Shown here one piece after another: positions 7,438-16,619 of a stretch of DNA of 64,000 bases. Location: the NCBI RefSeq assembly GCF_001428525.1, contig NZ_LMHW01000013.1:591132-655131 (forward strand). Reading direction: 5' to 3'. The stretch comes from Flavobacterium sp. Root186. Lineage in GTDB: Bacteria > Bacteroidota > Bacteroidia > Flavobacteriales > Flavobacteriaceae. The notes under the pieces were generated by a model. It was given only the letters and a program-made list of their open reading frames with translations. It was not told where the DNA came from and ran no database searches. The stretch's first letter is position 1, and the number at the start of each line of letters is the position of its first letter. Position numbers and translations under genes: made by a program.

Positions 7438-10077
7438 TTATTCTTCAGATTCTTCCTCTTCAGAGTCGTCTTCATCTTCCACTACATCATCAGCGTCATC
7501 GTCGTCATCTTCAGCAGTTCCGTCATCTTCAAGAACTTCTAAATCCGGCTTAACTCTTTCAATAACAGATTCTATAACGTTACCATCTTCATCTACAACA
7601 ACTTCTTCTACATCGTCTTTCATAACTTTTGTAACAGCAGCGATAGAATCTTTTCCTTTTAGGTTAATCAATCTAACTCCTTGAGTAGCACGTCCCATAA
7701 CACGTAAATCCTCAATTGCCATTCTAATTGTCAATCCAGATTTGTTGATGATCATTAAATCATCAGAATCTGTTACGGCATTAATCGAAATTAATTTCCC
7801 TGTTTTCTCCGTGATATTAAGAGTTTTAACTCCTTTTCCTCCACGGTTTGTAATTCTGTATACATCTTCTCCATCGTCATCCACTAATTTGGTACGTTTT
7901 CCGTATCCATTTTCAGTCACAACTAATATCTGAGAATCTGCAACATCATTTTTACCAACAGTAACCATACCAATTACTTCATCAGTATCATCTTTTAAAG
8001 AAATTCCACGAACTCCAGAAGCTGTTCTTCCCATCGGACGTGTTTTGGTTTCTTCAAAACGAACTAATTTACCAGACTTAACTGCCAGAATAATTTGGCT
8101 TTCTCCGTCAGTTAATTTAGCTTCAAGTAATTCATCACCTTCTTTAATTGTAATAGCAGCAACTCCATTTACACGAGGTTTAGAATATTTCTCCAATGAA
8201 GTTTTCTTAACCTGTCCTTGTTTCGTAACCATTACAAGATTATGTGTATTGATATAATCTTTGTCTTTTAAATCTTGTGTACAAATGAAAGCTTTTACTT
8301 TATCGTCACTTTCAATGTTTACCAAGTTTTGAATTGCTCTACCTTTAGCCGTTTTACTTCCTTCCGGAATTTCGTAAACACGCATCCAGAAACATTTTCC
8401 TTTTTGCGTAAAGAACATCATATATTGGTGGTTGGTCGCAACGAACATATGTTCAAGGAAATCCTGATCTCTTGTTCCGGCGCTTTTTTGTCCAACTCCT
8501 CCTCTATTTTGAGTTTTATATTCTGTTAAGTTTGTACGTTTGATATAACCTGCGTGCGAAATTGTAATAACCACATTTTCATCAGCAATTAAATCTTCGA
8601 TACTCACATCTCCTCCAGAATATTCAATTTGAGAACGGCGGGCATCTCCGTATTTTTCACGAATTTCTTCCAGTTCTTCTTTTATTAAAGCAGTTCTTAA
8701 ATTAACATCTGCTAATAAAGCTTTTAAGTGCTCTATTAATTTCATCAATTCGTCAAACTCAGCTCTTAGTTTATCCTGCTCCAGACCTGTTAACTGACGC
8801 AGACGCATCTCAACAATGGCACGAGCCTGAATATCTGATAATTTGAATCTTTCGATTAATTTCTCACGAGCTTCTTCTGTATTTTTAGAGCCTCTGATGA
8901 TAGCAATAACTTCATCAATATTATCAGAAGCAATAATTAATCCTTCTAAGATATGCGCTCTTTCTTCAGCTTTACGTAATTCAAATTGTGTTCTACGAAC
9001 TACAACATCATGACGGTGCTCAATAAAGTAGTGAATCATATCTTTTAGATTCAACATTTGAGGACGTCCTTTTACAAGTGCAATATTGTTTACACTAAAA
9101 GAGGATTGTAATGATGTGAATTTATATAAGGTATTCAAAACTACATTTGGCGTAGCATCACGTTTTAAGATATAAACGATACGCATACCGTTTCTATCAG
9201 ACTCGTCACGAATATTGGCAATACCTTCAATTTTTTTATCGTTAACCAAATCAGCCGTACGTTTGATCATTTCGGCTTTGTTAACCTGATATGGAATCTC
9301 GGTAACAATAATACATTCTCTTCCGTCAACTTCTTCAAAACCAACTTTAGCACGCATAACAATACGTCCTCTACCCGTTTTAAAAGCTTCGCGAACGCCT
9401 TCATAACCATATATTACCCCACCGGTTGGAAAATCCGGAGCTTTAATGTGTGTCATTAATTCGTCAACTTCGATATCGTTATTATCAAGATACGCTAATG
9501 TTCCGTTGATAACTTCTGTTAAATTGTGCGGCGGCATATTAGTTGCCATACCTACTGCAATACCAGTTGCTCCATTAACTAATAAGGTAGGAACTCTCGT
9601 AGGCATTACTTTTGGCTCATATAAAGTATCGTCAAAGTTTAATTGAAAATCAACTGTTTCTTTTTCGATGTCTGCCATAATATCTTCAGATATCTTGCGC
9701 ATTCTCGCCTCAGTATAACGCATTGCTGCCGGACTGTCACCATCAACAGAACCAAAGTTACCCTGACCATCAACTAATAAATAACGCATACTCCACTCCT
9801 GAGCCATACGCACCATTGCATCATAAACTGAAGTATCTCCGTGTGGGTGATACTTACCCAGAACCTCTCCTACGATTCTCGCAGATTTTTTGTGGGCAGA
9901 TCTTGAAGTTACACCTAAATCATACATTCCGTAAAGAACTCTTCGATGTACTGGTTTCAAGCCATCTCTAACATCAGGAAGCGCTCTCGATACAATTACT
10001 GACATCGAATAATCGATGTAAGCTGATTTCATTTCATCTTCAATGTTAATAGGAATTAACTTTTCTCCTTCAGACAT
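7438..10077 (-). CDS. gyrA: DNA gyrase subunit A
   Basis: GyrA is the breakage-reunion subunit of gyrase, which supercoils DNA together with GyrB. The catalytic tyrosine is Tyr121 in AAMRYTEAR. The quinolone-resistance region reads HPHGDTSVYD, with Thr82 at the position of E. coli Ser83. The winged-helix and tower domains are complete. The C-terminal beta-pinwheel starts near residue 500 and holds the GyrA-box-like motif QNRGGVGQK. The protein ends in an unusually acidic tail (about residues 825-879, mostly D and E). It has its own promoter region facing away from clpC and is followed by the periplasmic TPR gene. Confidence 0.98.
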   Translation of the reverse strand: MSEGEKLIPINIEDEMKSAYIDYSMSVIVSRALPDVRDGLKPVHRRVLYGMYDLGVTSRSAHKKSARIVGEVLGKYHPHGDTSVYDAMVRMAQEWSMRYLLVDGQGNFGSVDGDSPAAMRYTEARMRKISEDIMADIEKETVDFQLNFDDTLYEPKVMPTRVPTLLVNGATGIAVGMATNMPPHNLTEVINGTLAYLDNNDIEVDELMTHIKAPDFPTGGVIYGYEGVREAFKTGRGRIVMRAKVGFEEVDGRECIIVTEIPYQVNKAEMIKRTADLVNDKKIEGIANIRDESDRNGMRIVYILKRDATPNVVLNTLYKFTSLQSSFSVNNIALVKGRPQMLNLKDMIHYFIEHRHDVVVRRTQFELRKAEERAHILEGLIIASDNIDEVIAIIRGSKNTEEAREKLIERFKLSDIQARAIVEMRLRQLTGLEQDKLRAEFDELMKLIEHLKALLADVNLRTALIKEELEEIREKYGDARRSQIEYSGGDVSIEDLIADENVVITISHAGYIKRTNLTEYKTQNRGGVGQKSAGTRDQDFLEHMFVATNHQYMMFFTQKGKCFWMRVYEIPEGSKTAKGRAIQNLVNIESDDKVKAFICTQDLKDKDYINTHNLVMVTKQGQVKKTSLEKYSKPRVNGVAAITIKEGDELLEAKLTDGESQIILAVKSGKLVRFEETKTRPMGRTASGVRGISLKDDTDEVIGMVTVGKNDVADSQILVVTENGYGKRTKLVDDDGEDVYRITNRGGKGVKTLNITEKTGKLISINAVTDSDDLMIINKSGLTIRMAIEDLRVMGRATQGVRLINLKGKDSIAAVTKVMKDDVEEVVVDEDGNVIESVIERVKPDLEVLEDDGTAEDDDDDADDVVEDEDDSEEEESEE

Positions 10078-10212
10078 AAGTTGTTATGTTTAAATAATTA
10101 TTTAGTTTCAAAGCGTGCCAAGATACGTTTTTTTAAAATTTTTTCAGCTATTTCCTTACACTTATTTAAATGATTTATTAACAACTTTATTTTAGTTTTT
10201 AGTTAATAAATT

Positions 10213-10230
10213 AAGCGTTTTTTAACGCTT
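10213..10230. repeat. small hairpin in the gyrA-clpC divergent intergenic region
   Basis: AAGCGTT and AACGCTT are perfect 7-base arms with a TTTT loop. It lies between two divergent genes, so it is more likely a regulatory or incidental structure than a terminator. Confidence 0.4.
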
Positions 10231-10334
10231 TTATTGTTATTTTTTTTGTCAATTAGCTGACAGTAGTTCTCGATGGGTATGGTTTTTGTTTTTCAAACTG
10301 TAATTCATTAAATTTACAATACCAATTATATATT

Positions 10335-12881
10335 ATGGATGATAATTTTTCACCAAGAGTAAAAGATGTTATTACATACAGTAAGGAAGAAGCCCTTCGT
10401 TTAGGACACGACTTTATTGGTACTGAGCATCTAATGCTGGGCATTTTAAGAGATGGTAACGGAAAAGCTATTCATATACTTAATAACCTAGCAGTCGATT
10501 TAGATCATTTACGCAGGAAGGTAGAAATACTGAGTCCAGCCAACCAGAGCGTTGAAGTAAATGCCGAAAAGAAAAACCTTCATCTGACCCGACAGGCCGA
10601 AAGGGCGCTGAAGACCACTTTTCTTGAAGCTAAAGTATTTCAAAGTTCGTCGATTAGCACAGCTCACTTGCTTTTATGTATCTTACGAAACGAAAACGAT
10701 CCAACAACCAAGCTGTTGAATAAGCTAAAAATAGATTATGACATAGCTAAAGAACAATATTTAAACATGACGCCAAACGAAGAAGAATTCTTAGAAAACT
10801 TGCCAAGAAACGAATCGTACAATGACGATTCAGGACAAGATGACAGTCTAAAGGAAAGTAGTTTCAATAATCCAGCCAATAAGTCAAACAAAAAATCTAA
10901 AACGCCGGTTTTAGATAATTTTGGGAGAGATTTAACAGAAATGGCAGAAGAAGGAAAACTAGATCCTGTAGTAGGACGCGAAAAAGAAATTGAACGTGTT
11001 TCTCAAATTTTAAGCCGAAGAAAAAAGAACAACCCGCTTCTTATTGGAGAGCCTGGAGTTGGTAAATCTGCTATTGCAGAAGGACTTGCCCTACGCATTA
11101 TCCAGAAGAAAGTGTCACGTATTCTTTTTCACAAACGTGTTGTAACATTGGATTTGGCAAGTTTAGTTGCCGGAACAAAATACAGAGGCCAGTTTGAAGA
11201 AAGAATGAAAGCCGTAATGAACGAGCTTGAAAAAAACGATGACATTATTCTTTTTATTGATGAAATCCATACTATTGTAGGAGCTGGAGGAGCAACAGGT
11301 TCACTTGATGCTTCAAACATGTTCAAACCTGCATTAGCAAGAGGAGAAATCCAATGTATTGGTGCTACAACTCTTGACGAATACAGACAATATATTGAAA
11401 AAGATGGTGCTTTAGAAAGACGTTTTCAAAAAGTAATTGTTGAACCAACTTCTGTTGAGGAAACAATCGCAATTTTAAACAACGTAAAAGACAAGTATGA
11501 AGACCACCACAACGTTACTTATACACAGGAAGCAATTGAAGCTTGTGTTAAATTAACAAACAGATATATGTCTGAGCGTTTCTTACCAGACAAAGCTATT
11601 GACGCTATGGATGAGGCCGGATCTCGCGTTCACATTACTAATATTGATGTTCCGAAACAAATTTTGGATTTAGAGCGTCAGTTAGAAGAAGTTCGCGAAA
11701 TGAAAAACATGGTAGTTAAAAAACAAAAATATGAAGAAGCTGCCAAACTTCGCGACGATGAAAAACGCATCGAAAAAGATCTAGCTGTAGCACAAGAACA
11801 ATGGGAAGAAGATTCTAAAAACAACCGAATTGAAGTTACAGAAGATAATGTAGCCGATGTTGTTTCAATGATGACCGGAATTCCTGTTAACAGGATTGCA
11901 CAGACGGAAAGCAATAAACTGGCAAAATTACCTGAATTGATTCAGAATAAAGTAATTGGTCAAAATGAAGCCGTTCTTAAAATTGCCCGTTCTATTCAAC
12001 GTAACAGAGCCGGACTTAAAGATCCGAATAAACCAATTGGTTCATTCATTTTCTTAGGTCAGACTGGAGTTGGTAAAACACAATTAGCAAAAGTTTTAGC
12101 AAAAGAATTATTCGATTCTGAAGATGCATTAGTTCGTATCGATATGAGCGAATACATGGAAAAATTTGCTATTTCTCGTTTAGTTGGAGCGCCTCCGGGA
12201 TACGTAGGTTACGAAGAAGGTGGTCAATTGACTGAAAAAGTTCGTAGAAAACCATATTGCGTTGTACTTTTAGATGAGATCGAAAAAGCGCATCCAGATG
12301 TATTTAATATGATGCTGCAAGTTTTAGATGACGGATACTTAACAGATAGTTTAGGTCGCAAAATTGACTTTAAAAACACTATTATTATCATGACATCTAA
12401 CGTTGGAGCGCGTCAGTTAAAAGACTTCGGACAAGGTGTAGGATTTGGAACTGCTGCTAAAGTGGCTCAGGCCGATGAAAACTCAAAAAGCATTATCGAA
12501 AATGCATTGAAAAAAACTTTTGCTCCTGAGTTCTTAAACAGAATTGACGACGTAATTGTATTCAACAGTTTAGAAAAAGCTGATATTGATTTGATTATCG
12601 AAATCGAATTGAAAAAACTTTATTCTCGCATTGCTGAGTTAGGTTACAAATTAAGCTTAACAGACAAAGCAAAAGCATTTATTGCAGAAAAAGGCTTTGA
12701 CAGACAATTTGGTGCAAGACCTCTAAAAAGAGCAATTCAGAAATATGTTGAAGATTTGTTAGCCGAAGAAATCATTACTTCGAAAATACATTCGGGCGAT
12801 GAAATCATGATGGATTTAAAAGATGATTCACAAGAACTTTCGGTAGAAATTCACAAAGCCGAAGAGCCGACAAATCAATAA
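10335..12881 (+). CDS. clpC: ATP-dependent Clp protease ATP-binding subunit ClpC
   Basis: This is an 848-residue Hsp100 unfoldase that feeds substrates to ClpP. The N-terminal Clp_N double repeat (about residues 1-150) starts with FSPRVKDVITYSKEEALRLGHDFIGTEHLMLGI. AAA module 1 has Walker A GEPGVGKS near residue 237 and Walker B LFIDEIHT. The middle domain contains a UVR motif (YEEAAKLRDDEKRIEKDL), which separates ClpC from ClpA. AAA module 2 has Walker A GQTGVGKT near residue 575 and Walker B VVLLDEIEKAHPD. It is monocistronic with a strong terminator. Confidence 0.97.
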   Translation: MDDNFSPRVKDVITYSKEEALRLGHDFIGTEHLMLGILRDGNGKAIHILNNLAVDLDHLRRKVEILSPANQSVEVNAEKKNLHLTRQAERALKTTFLEAKVFQSSSISTAHLLLCILRNENDPTTKLLNKLKIDYDIAKEQYLNMTPNEEEFLENLPRNESYNDDSGQDDSLKESSFNNPANKSNKKSKTPVLDNFGRDLTEMAEEGKLDPVVGREKEIERVSQILSRRKKNNPLLIGEPGVGKSAIAEGLALRIIQKKVSRILFHKRVVTLDLASLVAGTKYRGQFEERMKAVMNELEKNDDIILFIDEIHTIVGAGGATGSLDASNMFKPALARGEIQCIGATTLDEYRQYIEKDGALERRFQKVIVEPTSVEETIAILNNVKDKYEDHHNVTYTQEAIEACVKLTNRYMSERFLPDKAIDAMDEAGSRVHITNIDVPKQILDLERQLEEVREMKNMVVKKQKYEEAAKLRDDEKRIEKDLAVAQEQWEEDSKNNRIEVTEDNVADVVSMMTGIPVNRIAQTESNKLAKLPELIQNKVIGQNEAVLKIARSIQRNRAGLKDPNKPIGSFIFLGQTGVGKTQLAKVLAKELFDSEDALVRIDMSEYMEKFAISRLVGAPPGYVGYEEGGQLTEKVRRKPYCVVLLDEIEKAHPDVFNMMLQVLDDGYLTDSLGRKIDFKNTIIIMTSNVGARQLKDFGQGVGFGTAAKVAQADENSKSIIENALKKTFAPEFLNRIDDVIVFNSLEKADIDLIIEIELKKLYSRIAELGYKLSLTDKAKAFIAEKGFDRQFGARPLKRAIQKYVEDLLAEEIITSKIHSGDEIMMDLKDDSQELSVEIHKAEEPTNQ

Positions 12882-12911
12882 ATTAGTCAAAATTTATAAC
12901 AAAAATAATCT

Positions 12912-12949
12912 ACCCGTTACGTTTTCATAACTTAACGGGTATTTTTTTT
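12912..12949 (+). terminator. terminator of clpC
   Basis: ACCCGTTA and TAACGGGT pair perfectly around a 13-base loop, followed by A and eight T. Confidence 0.9.
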
Positions 12950-13021
12950 GGATAATTTACTATCTTTAGTAAAAGCAAATAGCTATTTTTGAATTTAAAT
13001 TTTATAACAAAAAAATAAAGT

Positions 13022-14392
13022 ATGCTTCAAAACAAAGTCATTTTAGGCAGCGAAGAATGGTGCTCATTTCCAGAACTTGGGATCCCGACAATTAAGGCTC
13101 GTGTCGATTCTGGTGCCAAAACTTCGGCAATGCACGCTATCAACATAGCTCCTTTTATAAAAAATGATGCTAATTGGGTTAAGTTTGATATTAATCCAAT
13201 TCAGAATAACATTAAAACCATTATTCATTGTGAAGCTCCACTGGTTGATAAACGAATTGTAAAAAGTTCGAGCGGTTACAGAGAACATCGTTATGTTATT
13301 CAGACACATTTAAAAATTGGCGATGCAAAATGGCCAATCGAAATGACTTTAACCAATCGTGATTCAATGGGTTTTCGTATGCTTTTAGGACGTGAAGCCA
13401 TGAGCGGGCGTGTATTGGTTGATCCTGAAGAAAAATACTTACTTGGACAGCCTACAAGTGAAGCTTTAAAAGAATTATACCAAAACTCAGAAAAAGCAAG
13501 TTCTGGTTTACGAATTGGTCTTTTAGCCAGTAATCCGGAATTATACAGTAATAAAAGAATCATGGAAGCCGGCGAAATGCGAGGCCATGAAATGCATTTT
13601 TTGAACATCAAAGAATGTTACATGAAACTCGATGCCAAAACTCCCGAGATTCATTACAGAGGCGGGAAAATCTTAAATCAGTTTGACGCCATTATTCCCC
13701 GAATTCGACCAAGCATTACTTTTTACGGATGTGCGTTAACGCGTCAGTTTGAAGCATTAAAAGTTTTCGTTTTAAACTCGGCTACAGCTATAACACAATC
13801 AAGAGATAAACTATACTCACTTCAATTGCTTTTAAACAGCGGCATTGATATTCCAACAACTGGCTTTGCCAATTCTCCGCTGGATACAGACAATTTAATT
13901 AAGATGGTTGGAGGTTCTCCTTTAATTGTCAAGTTATTAGAAGGAACGCAAGGAAAAGGGGTTGTTTTAGCCGAAACCAAAAAAGCTGCAGAAAGTGTTA
14001 TCAATGCTTTTAAAAGTTTAAATGCCAATATATTAGTTCAGGAATTTATTAAAGAAGCAAATGGAAAAGATATCCGTTGTTTTGTAATTGACGGAAAAGT
14101 GGTTGCCGCTATTCAGCGTGAAGCTATGCCTGGCGAATTTAGAGCTAATATTCACCTTGGCGGAACAGCATCTGTAATAAAAGTAACTTCCGAAGAAAAA
14201 AAGATTGCTATTAAGGCCGCAAAAGCAATGGATTTGAAAGTTGCCGGTGTTGATATTATTCGTTCTTCAAAAGGCCCTTTATTACTTGAAGTGAACTCTT
14301 CTCCTGGACTTGAAGGAATTGAAGGAGCAACAAATAAAGATGTTGCCGGAGAAATGATAAAAGCAATTGAAAAGAATTTTAAGCTTAGTTAA
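13022..14392 (+). CDS. rimK: RimK-type ATP-grasp glutamate ligase with N-terminal RimB-like domain
   Basis: Two domains are fused. Residues 1 to about 145 form an ATP-dependent zinc protease (RimB/retropepsin-like) domain with the motif RVDSGAKTSAMHA (Asp29) and LLGREAM. Residues 155-456 are an ATP-grasp ligase of the RimK family, with IVKLLEGTQGKGV, DIRCFVIDGKVVAAIQR and LLEVNSSPGLEGIE (metal-binding glutamate and asparagine). RimK adds glutamates to the C-terminus of ribosomal protein S6 in other bacteria; whether S6 is the target here is inference. The gene has its own terminator. Confidence 0.85.
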   Translation: MLQNKVILGSEEWCSFPELGIPTIKARVDSGAKTSAMHAINIAPFIKNDANWVKFDINPIQNNIKTIIHCEAPLVDKRIVKSSSGYREHRYVIQTHLKIGDAKWPIEMTLTNRDSMGFRMLLGREAMSGRVLVDPEEKYLLGQPTSEALKELYQNSEKASSGLRIGLLASNPELYSNKRIMEAGEMRGHEMHFLNIKECYMKLDAKTPEIHYRGGKILNQFDAIIPRIRPSITFYGCALTRQFEALKVFVLNSATAITQSRDKLYSLQLLLNSGIDIPTTGFANSPLDTDNLIKMVGGSPLIVKLLEGTQGKGVVLAETKKAAESVINAFKSLNANILVQEFIKEANGKDIRCFVIDGKVVAAIQREAMPGEFRANIHLGGTASVIKVTSEEKKIAIKAAKAMDLKVAGVDIIRSSKGPLLLEVNSSPGLEGIEGATNKDVAGEMIKAIEKNFKLS

Positions 14393-14428
14393 GTTCATTT
14401 AAACTTAATACTGAATAAATAATTTAGC

Positions 14429-14468
14429 AGCTTTGTCAAAGTTTAAAACTTTGTCAAAGCTTTTTTTT
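14429..14468 (+). terminator. terminator of the rimK gene
   Basis: AGCTTTGTCAAAGTTT pairs with AAACTTTGTCAAAGCT with one mismatch and a one-base loop, followed by eight T. Confidence 0.85.
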
Positions 14469-14487
14469 AACTTTAAAAATAAAAAAC

Positions 14488-15009
14488 ATGCTTTTCCCTT
14501 ATTTAGATATTATTTTAAGAAGTGTTGCTGTCTATTTTTTTATGACAATTGCTCTTAGAATTTTTGGTAAAAAAGAACTTTCGCAATTAAATACTGCTGA
14601 CATAATTTTAATCTTATTGATTAGTAACTCCGTTCAAAATGCAATGGTAGGACCAGATACAAGTCTTGTTGGAGGTTTAGTTGCTGCATTAGTTTTATTT
14701 GTAATCAATTTTATTATTAAAAAATTGACCCATAAATATAAAATTTTCGGTGATCTGTTATTAGATAAACCCGAAGTCTTAATTCACGATGGAAAACTCG
14801 ATTTTAAAGCTTTAAGCAAATTAGATATTTCAGATGAAGAACTAAAAGAAGCCATGAGAGAGCACGGAATCGAATTCTTTAAGAATGTAAAATTAGCAAT
14901 GCTGGAAATTGACGGTACAATCAGTATAATTTCTGAAGATCAGGAAAAACTAAAACAAACGCATTATAAACGAAAACACAATCATAAAAGTCTTCAAAAT
15001 TTTAATTAA
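14488..15009 (+). CDS. YetF-domain (DUF421) membrane protein
   Basis: The 173-residue protein has two or three N-terminal membrane segments (about residues 8-80). The signature RIFGKKELSQLNTADIILILLISNSVQNAMVG follows the DUF421 pattern. A soluble C-terminal YetF domain contains DKPEVLIHDGKL and ends in a basic tail. YetF-family proteins are poorly characterised membrane proteins of Gram-positive and Gram-negative bacteria. It sits between two terminators, so it is transcribed alone. Confidence 0.88.
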   Translation: MLFPYLDIILRSVAVYFFMTIALRIFGKKELSQLNTADIILILLISNSVQNAMVGPDTSLVGGLVAALVLFVINFIIKKLTHKYKIFGDLLLDKPEVLIHDGKLDFKALSKLDISDEELKEAMREHGIEFFKNVKLAMLEIDGTISIISEDQEKLKQTHYKRKHNHKSLQNFN

Positions 15010-15025
15010 AGAAAAACAAAAAAAA

Positions 15026-15055
15026 AGCCGATTTCAAATTGAAATCGGCTTTTTT
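15026..15055. terminator. bidirectional terminator, AGCCGATTTC type
   Basis: AGCCGATTTC and GAAATCGGCT form a perfect stem with flanking A-run and T-run. Nearly the same hairpin lies on the other side of the neighbouring SMI1 gene. Confidence 0.92.
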
Positions 15056-15057
15056 GC

Positions 15058-16467
15058 TTATTTCCAAAATTGGAACCATTTTCTTCTACTTAATACAGTC
15101 GTTTTCAATTTATTTATATCGATAGTTTTTATTTGTGTAGAAGACAATCCGAAAACTTCAAGATTGCGGTTTAAATTTGATAAGATGTAATCCTCTTCTT
15201 TTGGATATCGCTCCGCAATCATTTTATAATATTGCAAAAGTTTTTCTTCTTTAATTCCATTTAAAGCCTGTAATGCAGCATGCACAACCCAATTAGATTT
15301 ATCTTTTAACCCTAATATAAACGTATCAAGATAATCTCTTTTATTTTCTAATTGTCCAAGCGAATAATAAAGCTGTCTTCTTATTTCTTTATTTTCATTT
15401 AATGCAAATGGAACAATCAAAACTCCATAATCCAACTTCATTTCTTTTAGCAGATAAGTACAGAATTGAAATGTTTCTTCATCATTTATTCTTTCAATAT
15501 TTTCTTGTATAAATTCAAGCCAGTCGGTACTTCTATCTTTTGCATACCAAAATACAAATTGAAACACAGACAGAATATCCTCTTTAGCAAAAGCCATTAA
15601 ATAGGGATACGCCCTACTATAATCAAATTTTGTAAGTATTTGAAGCAGCTTTTTCTGGATTTTATCTTTACTTGATTTATACTCTTTTTCTAAAATATCT
15701 AATGTTTGCGAAGCTATCTTTTTCTTTTTTAAAATTGCAAACAAACATTCTAATTTAATTTCCTCATCATCCGCAGATTTGTACACCTCTAAAATATGAG
15801 TTACAACGCCACCCAATGTATGATTAAATAGATCATTATCATCATTTGCATTTTCTGCTGTAATTTCATCAAGCCAGCGTTCATACCATTCTAAAAAATC
15901 AGATTCAAAAGCAAAGTATGGTTTACGTCGATCGACATCAATATTAACAACCCTCCCCTTAAATTCCCCATTTAAAATAAAACCATAATAGTAAGTACAA
16001 CCTTCTGTTCCAATAGGCAAAATCCCTGCGAAAATTTTACCTAATTCGTCTTCAAAATTCTCATCAGAAATATCTCCATCAATTTTCTTATTTAGTTCCT
16101 TCCAAAAATCATCACTCATTTCAGGATGAATTTTGCAATCTTGTTTTAAAAAATTTTCAGGATTACTATAAACAAATTCTGCAGTATTTTTCCAAAAAGG
16201 AAATATTCCATACCCAGGCCCTGCAGCAGATTTTTCATAAGATATTCCACTGTTGCCAATATACTGTAAAAACGCTTTATAAGATTCCGGAAGAGAAATA
16301 GCGTAACTGTTTTCAAATTTTAAAATTTCTTCGTTGCTAATCGTCTCTCCTATCGCATACTCATGACTATCTGCAGCAAATACTTCAAAATCTTTATCTA
16401 TTTCTTTTGCTAAAATCAGTTTTACCTTTATTCTTTCTATTTGATTTAAAGTTTTTTGATCTGTCAT
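15058..16467 (-). CDS. SMI1/KNR4 (SUKH) domain protein with HEAT-like C-terminus
   Basis: Residues 25-190 form a SUKH/SMI1-KNR4 domain: NEEILKFENSYAISLPESYKAFL opens it, followed by GPGYGIFPF, TEGCTYYYGFILNGEFKGRVVNID and FLEWYERWLDE. Residues 230-469 are helical and look like HEAT-type repeats (LKDKSNWVVHAALQALNGI). SUKH proteins are often immunity proteins against contact-dependent toxins, but no toxin gene is adjacent, so this is only a possibility. The gene is bracketed by two almost identical terminator hairpins and thus stands alone. Confidence 0.82.
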   Translation of the reverse strand: MTDQKTLNQIERIKVKLILAKEIDKDFEVFAADSHEYAIGETISNEEILKFENSYAISLPESYKAFLQYIGNSGISYEKSAAGPGYGIFPFWKNTAEFVYSNPENFLKQDCKIHPEMSDDFWKELNKKIDGDISDENFEDELGKIFAGILPIGTEGCTYYYGFILNGEFKGRVVNIDVDRRKPYFAFESDFLEWYERWLDEITAENANDDNDLFNHTLGGVVTHILEVYKSADDEEIKLECLFAILKKKKIASQTLDILEKEYKSSKDKIQKKLLQILTKFDYSRAYPYLMAFAKEDILSVFQFVFWYAKDRSTDWLEFIQENIERINDEETFQFCTYLLKEMKLDYGVLIVPFALNENKEIRRQLYYSLGQLENKRDYLDTFILGLKDKSNWVVHAALQALNGIKEEKLLQYYKMIAERYPKEEDYILSNLNRNLEVFGLSSTQIKTIDINKLKTTVLSRRKWFQFWK

Positions 16468-16530
16468 AAATACCTACTAAATTAGCTTCAAATATATCAC
16501 TTTCTTATTCTTGCAAAGGAAATTCAAAAC

Positions 16531-16570
16531 AAAAAAAAGCCGATTTCAAATTTGAAATCGGCTTTTTTTT
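16531..16570. terminator. terminator between the PiT operon and the SMI1 gene
   Basis: A perfect 26-base palindrome (AGCCGATTTCAAA and its complement) lies between an A-run and a T-run. On the minus strand it ends the PiT transcript. Confidence 0.92.
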
Positions 16571-16619
16571 ATTATGTTGACAAAATGCATTTACATCTCA
16601 CATTTCCACATCAATCATT

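Noticed and set aside
7424..7684. Plus-strand serine/threonine-rich reading frame
   Set aside because: It is the complement of the acidic gyrA tail; serine runs arise from D/E codons on the other strand.
10251..10275. GTCA...TGAC half-sites near the clpC promoter as an operator
   Set aside because: The arms are too short and the spacing has no support from a second site.
15058..16467. SMI1/KNR4 gene as part of a contact-dependent toxin system
   Set aside because: No polymorphic toxin, Rhs or type VI gene is adjacent, so only the domain call is kept.
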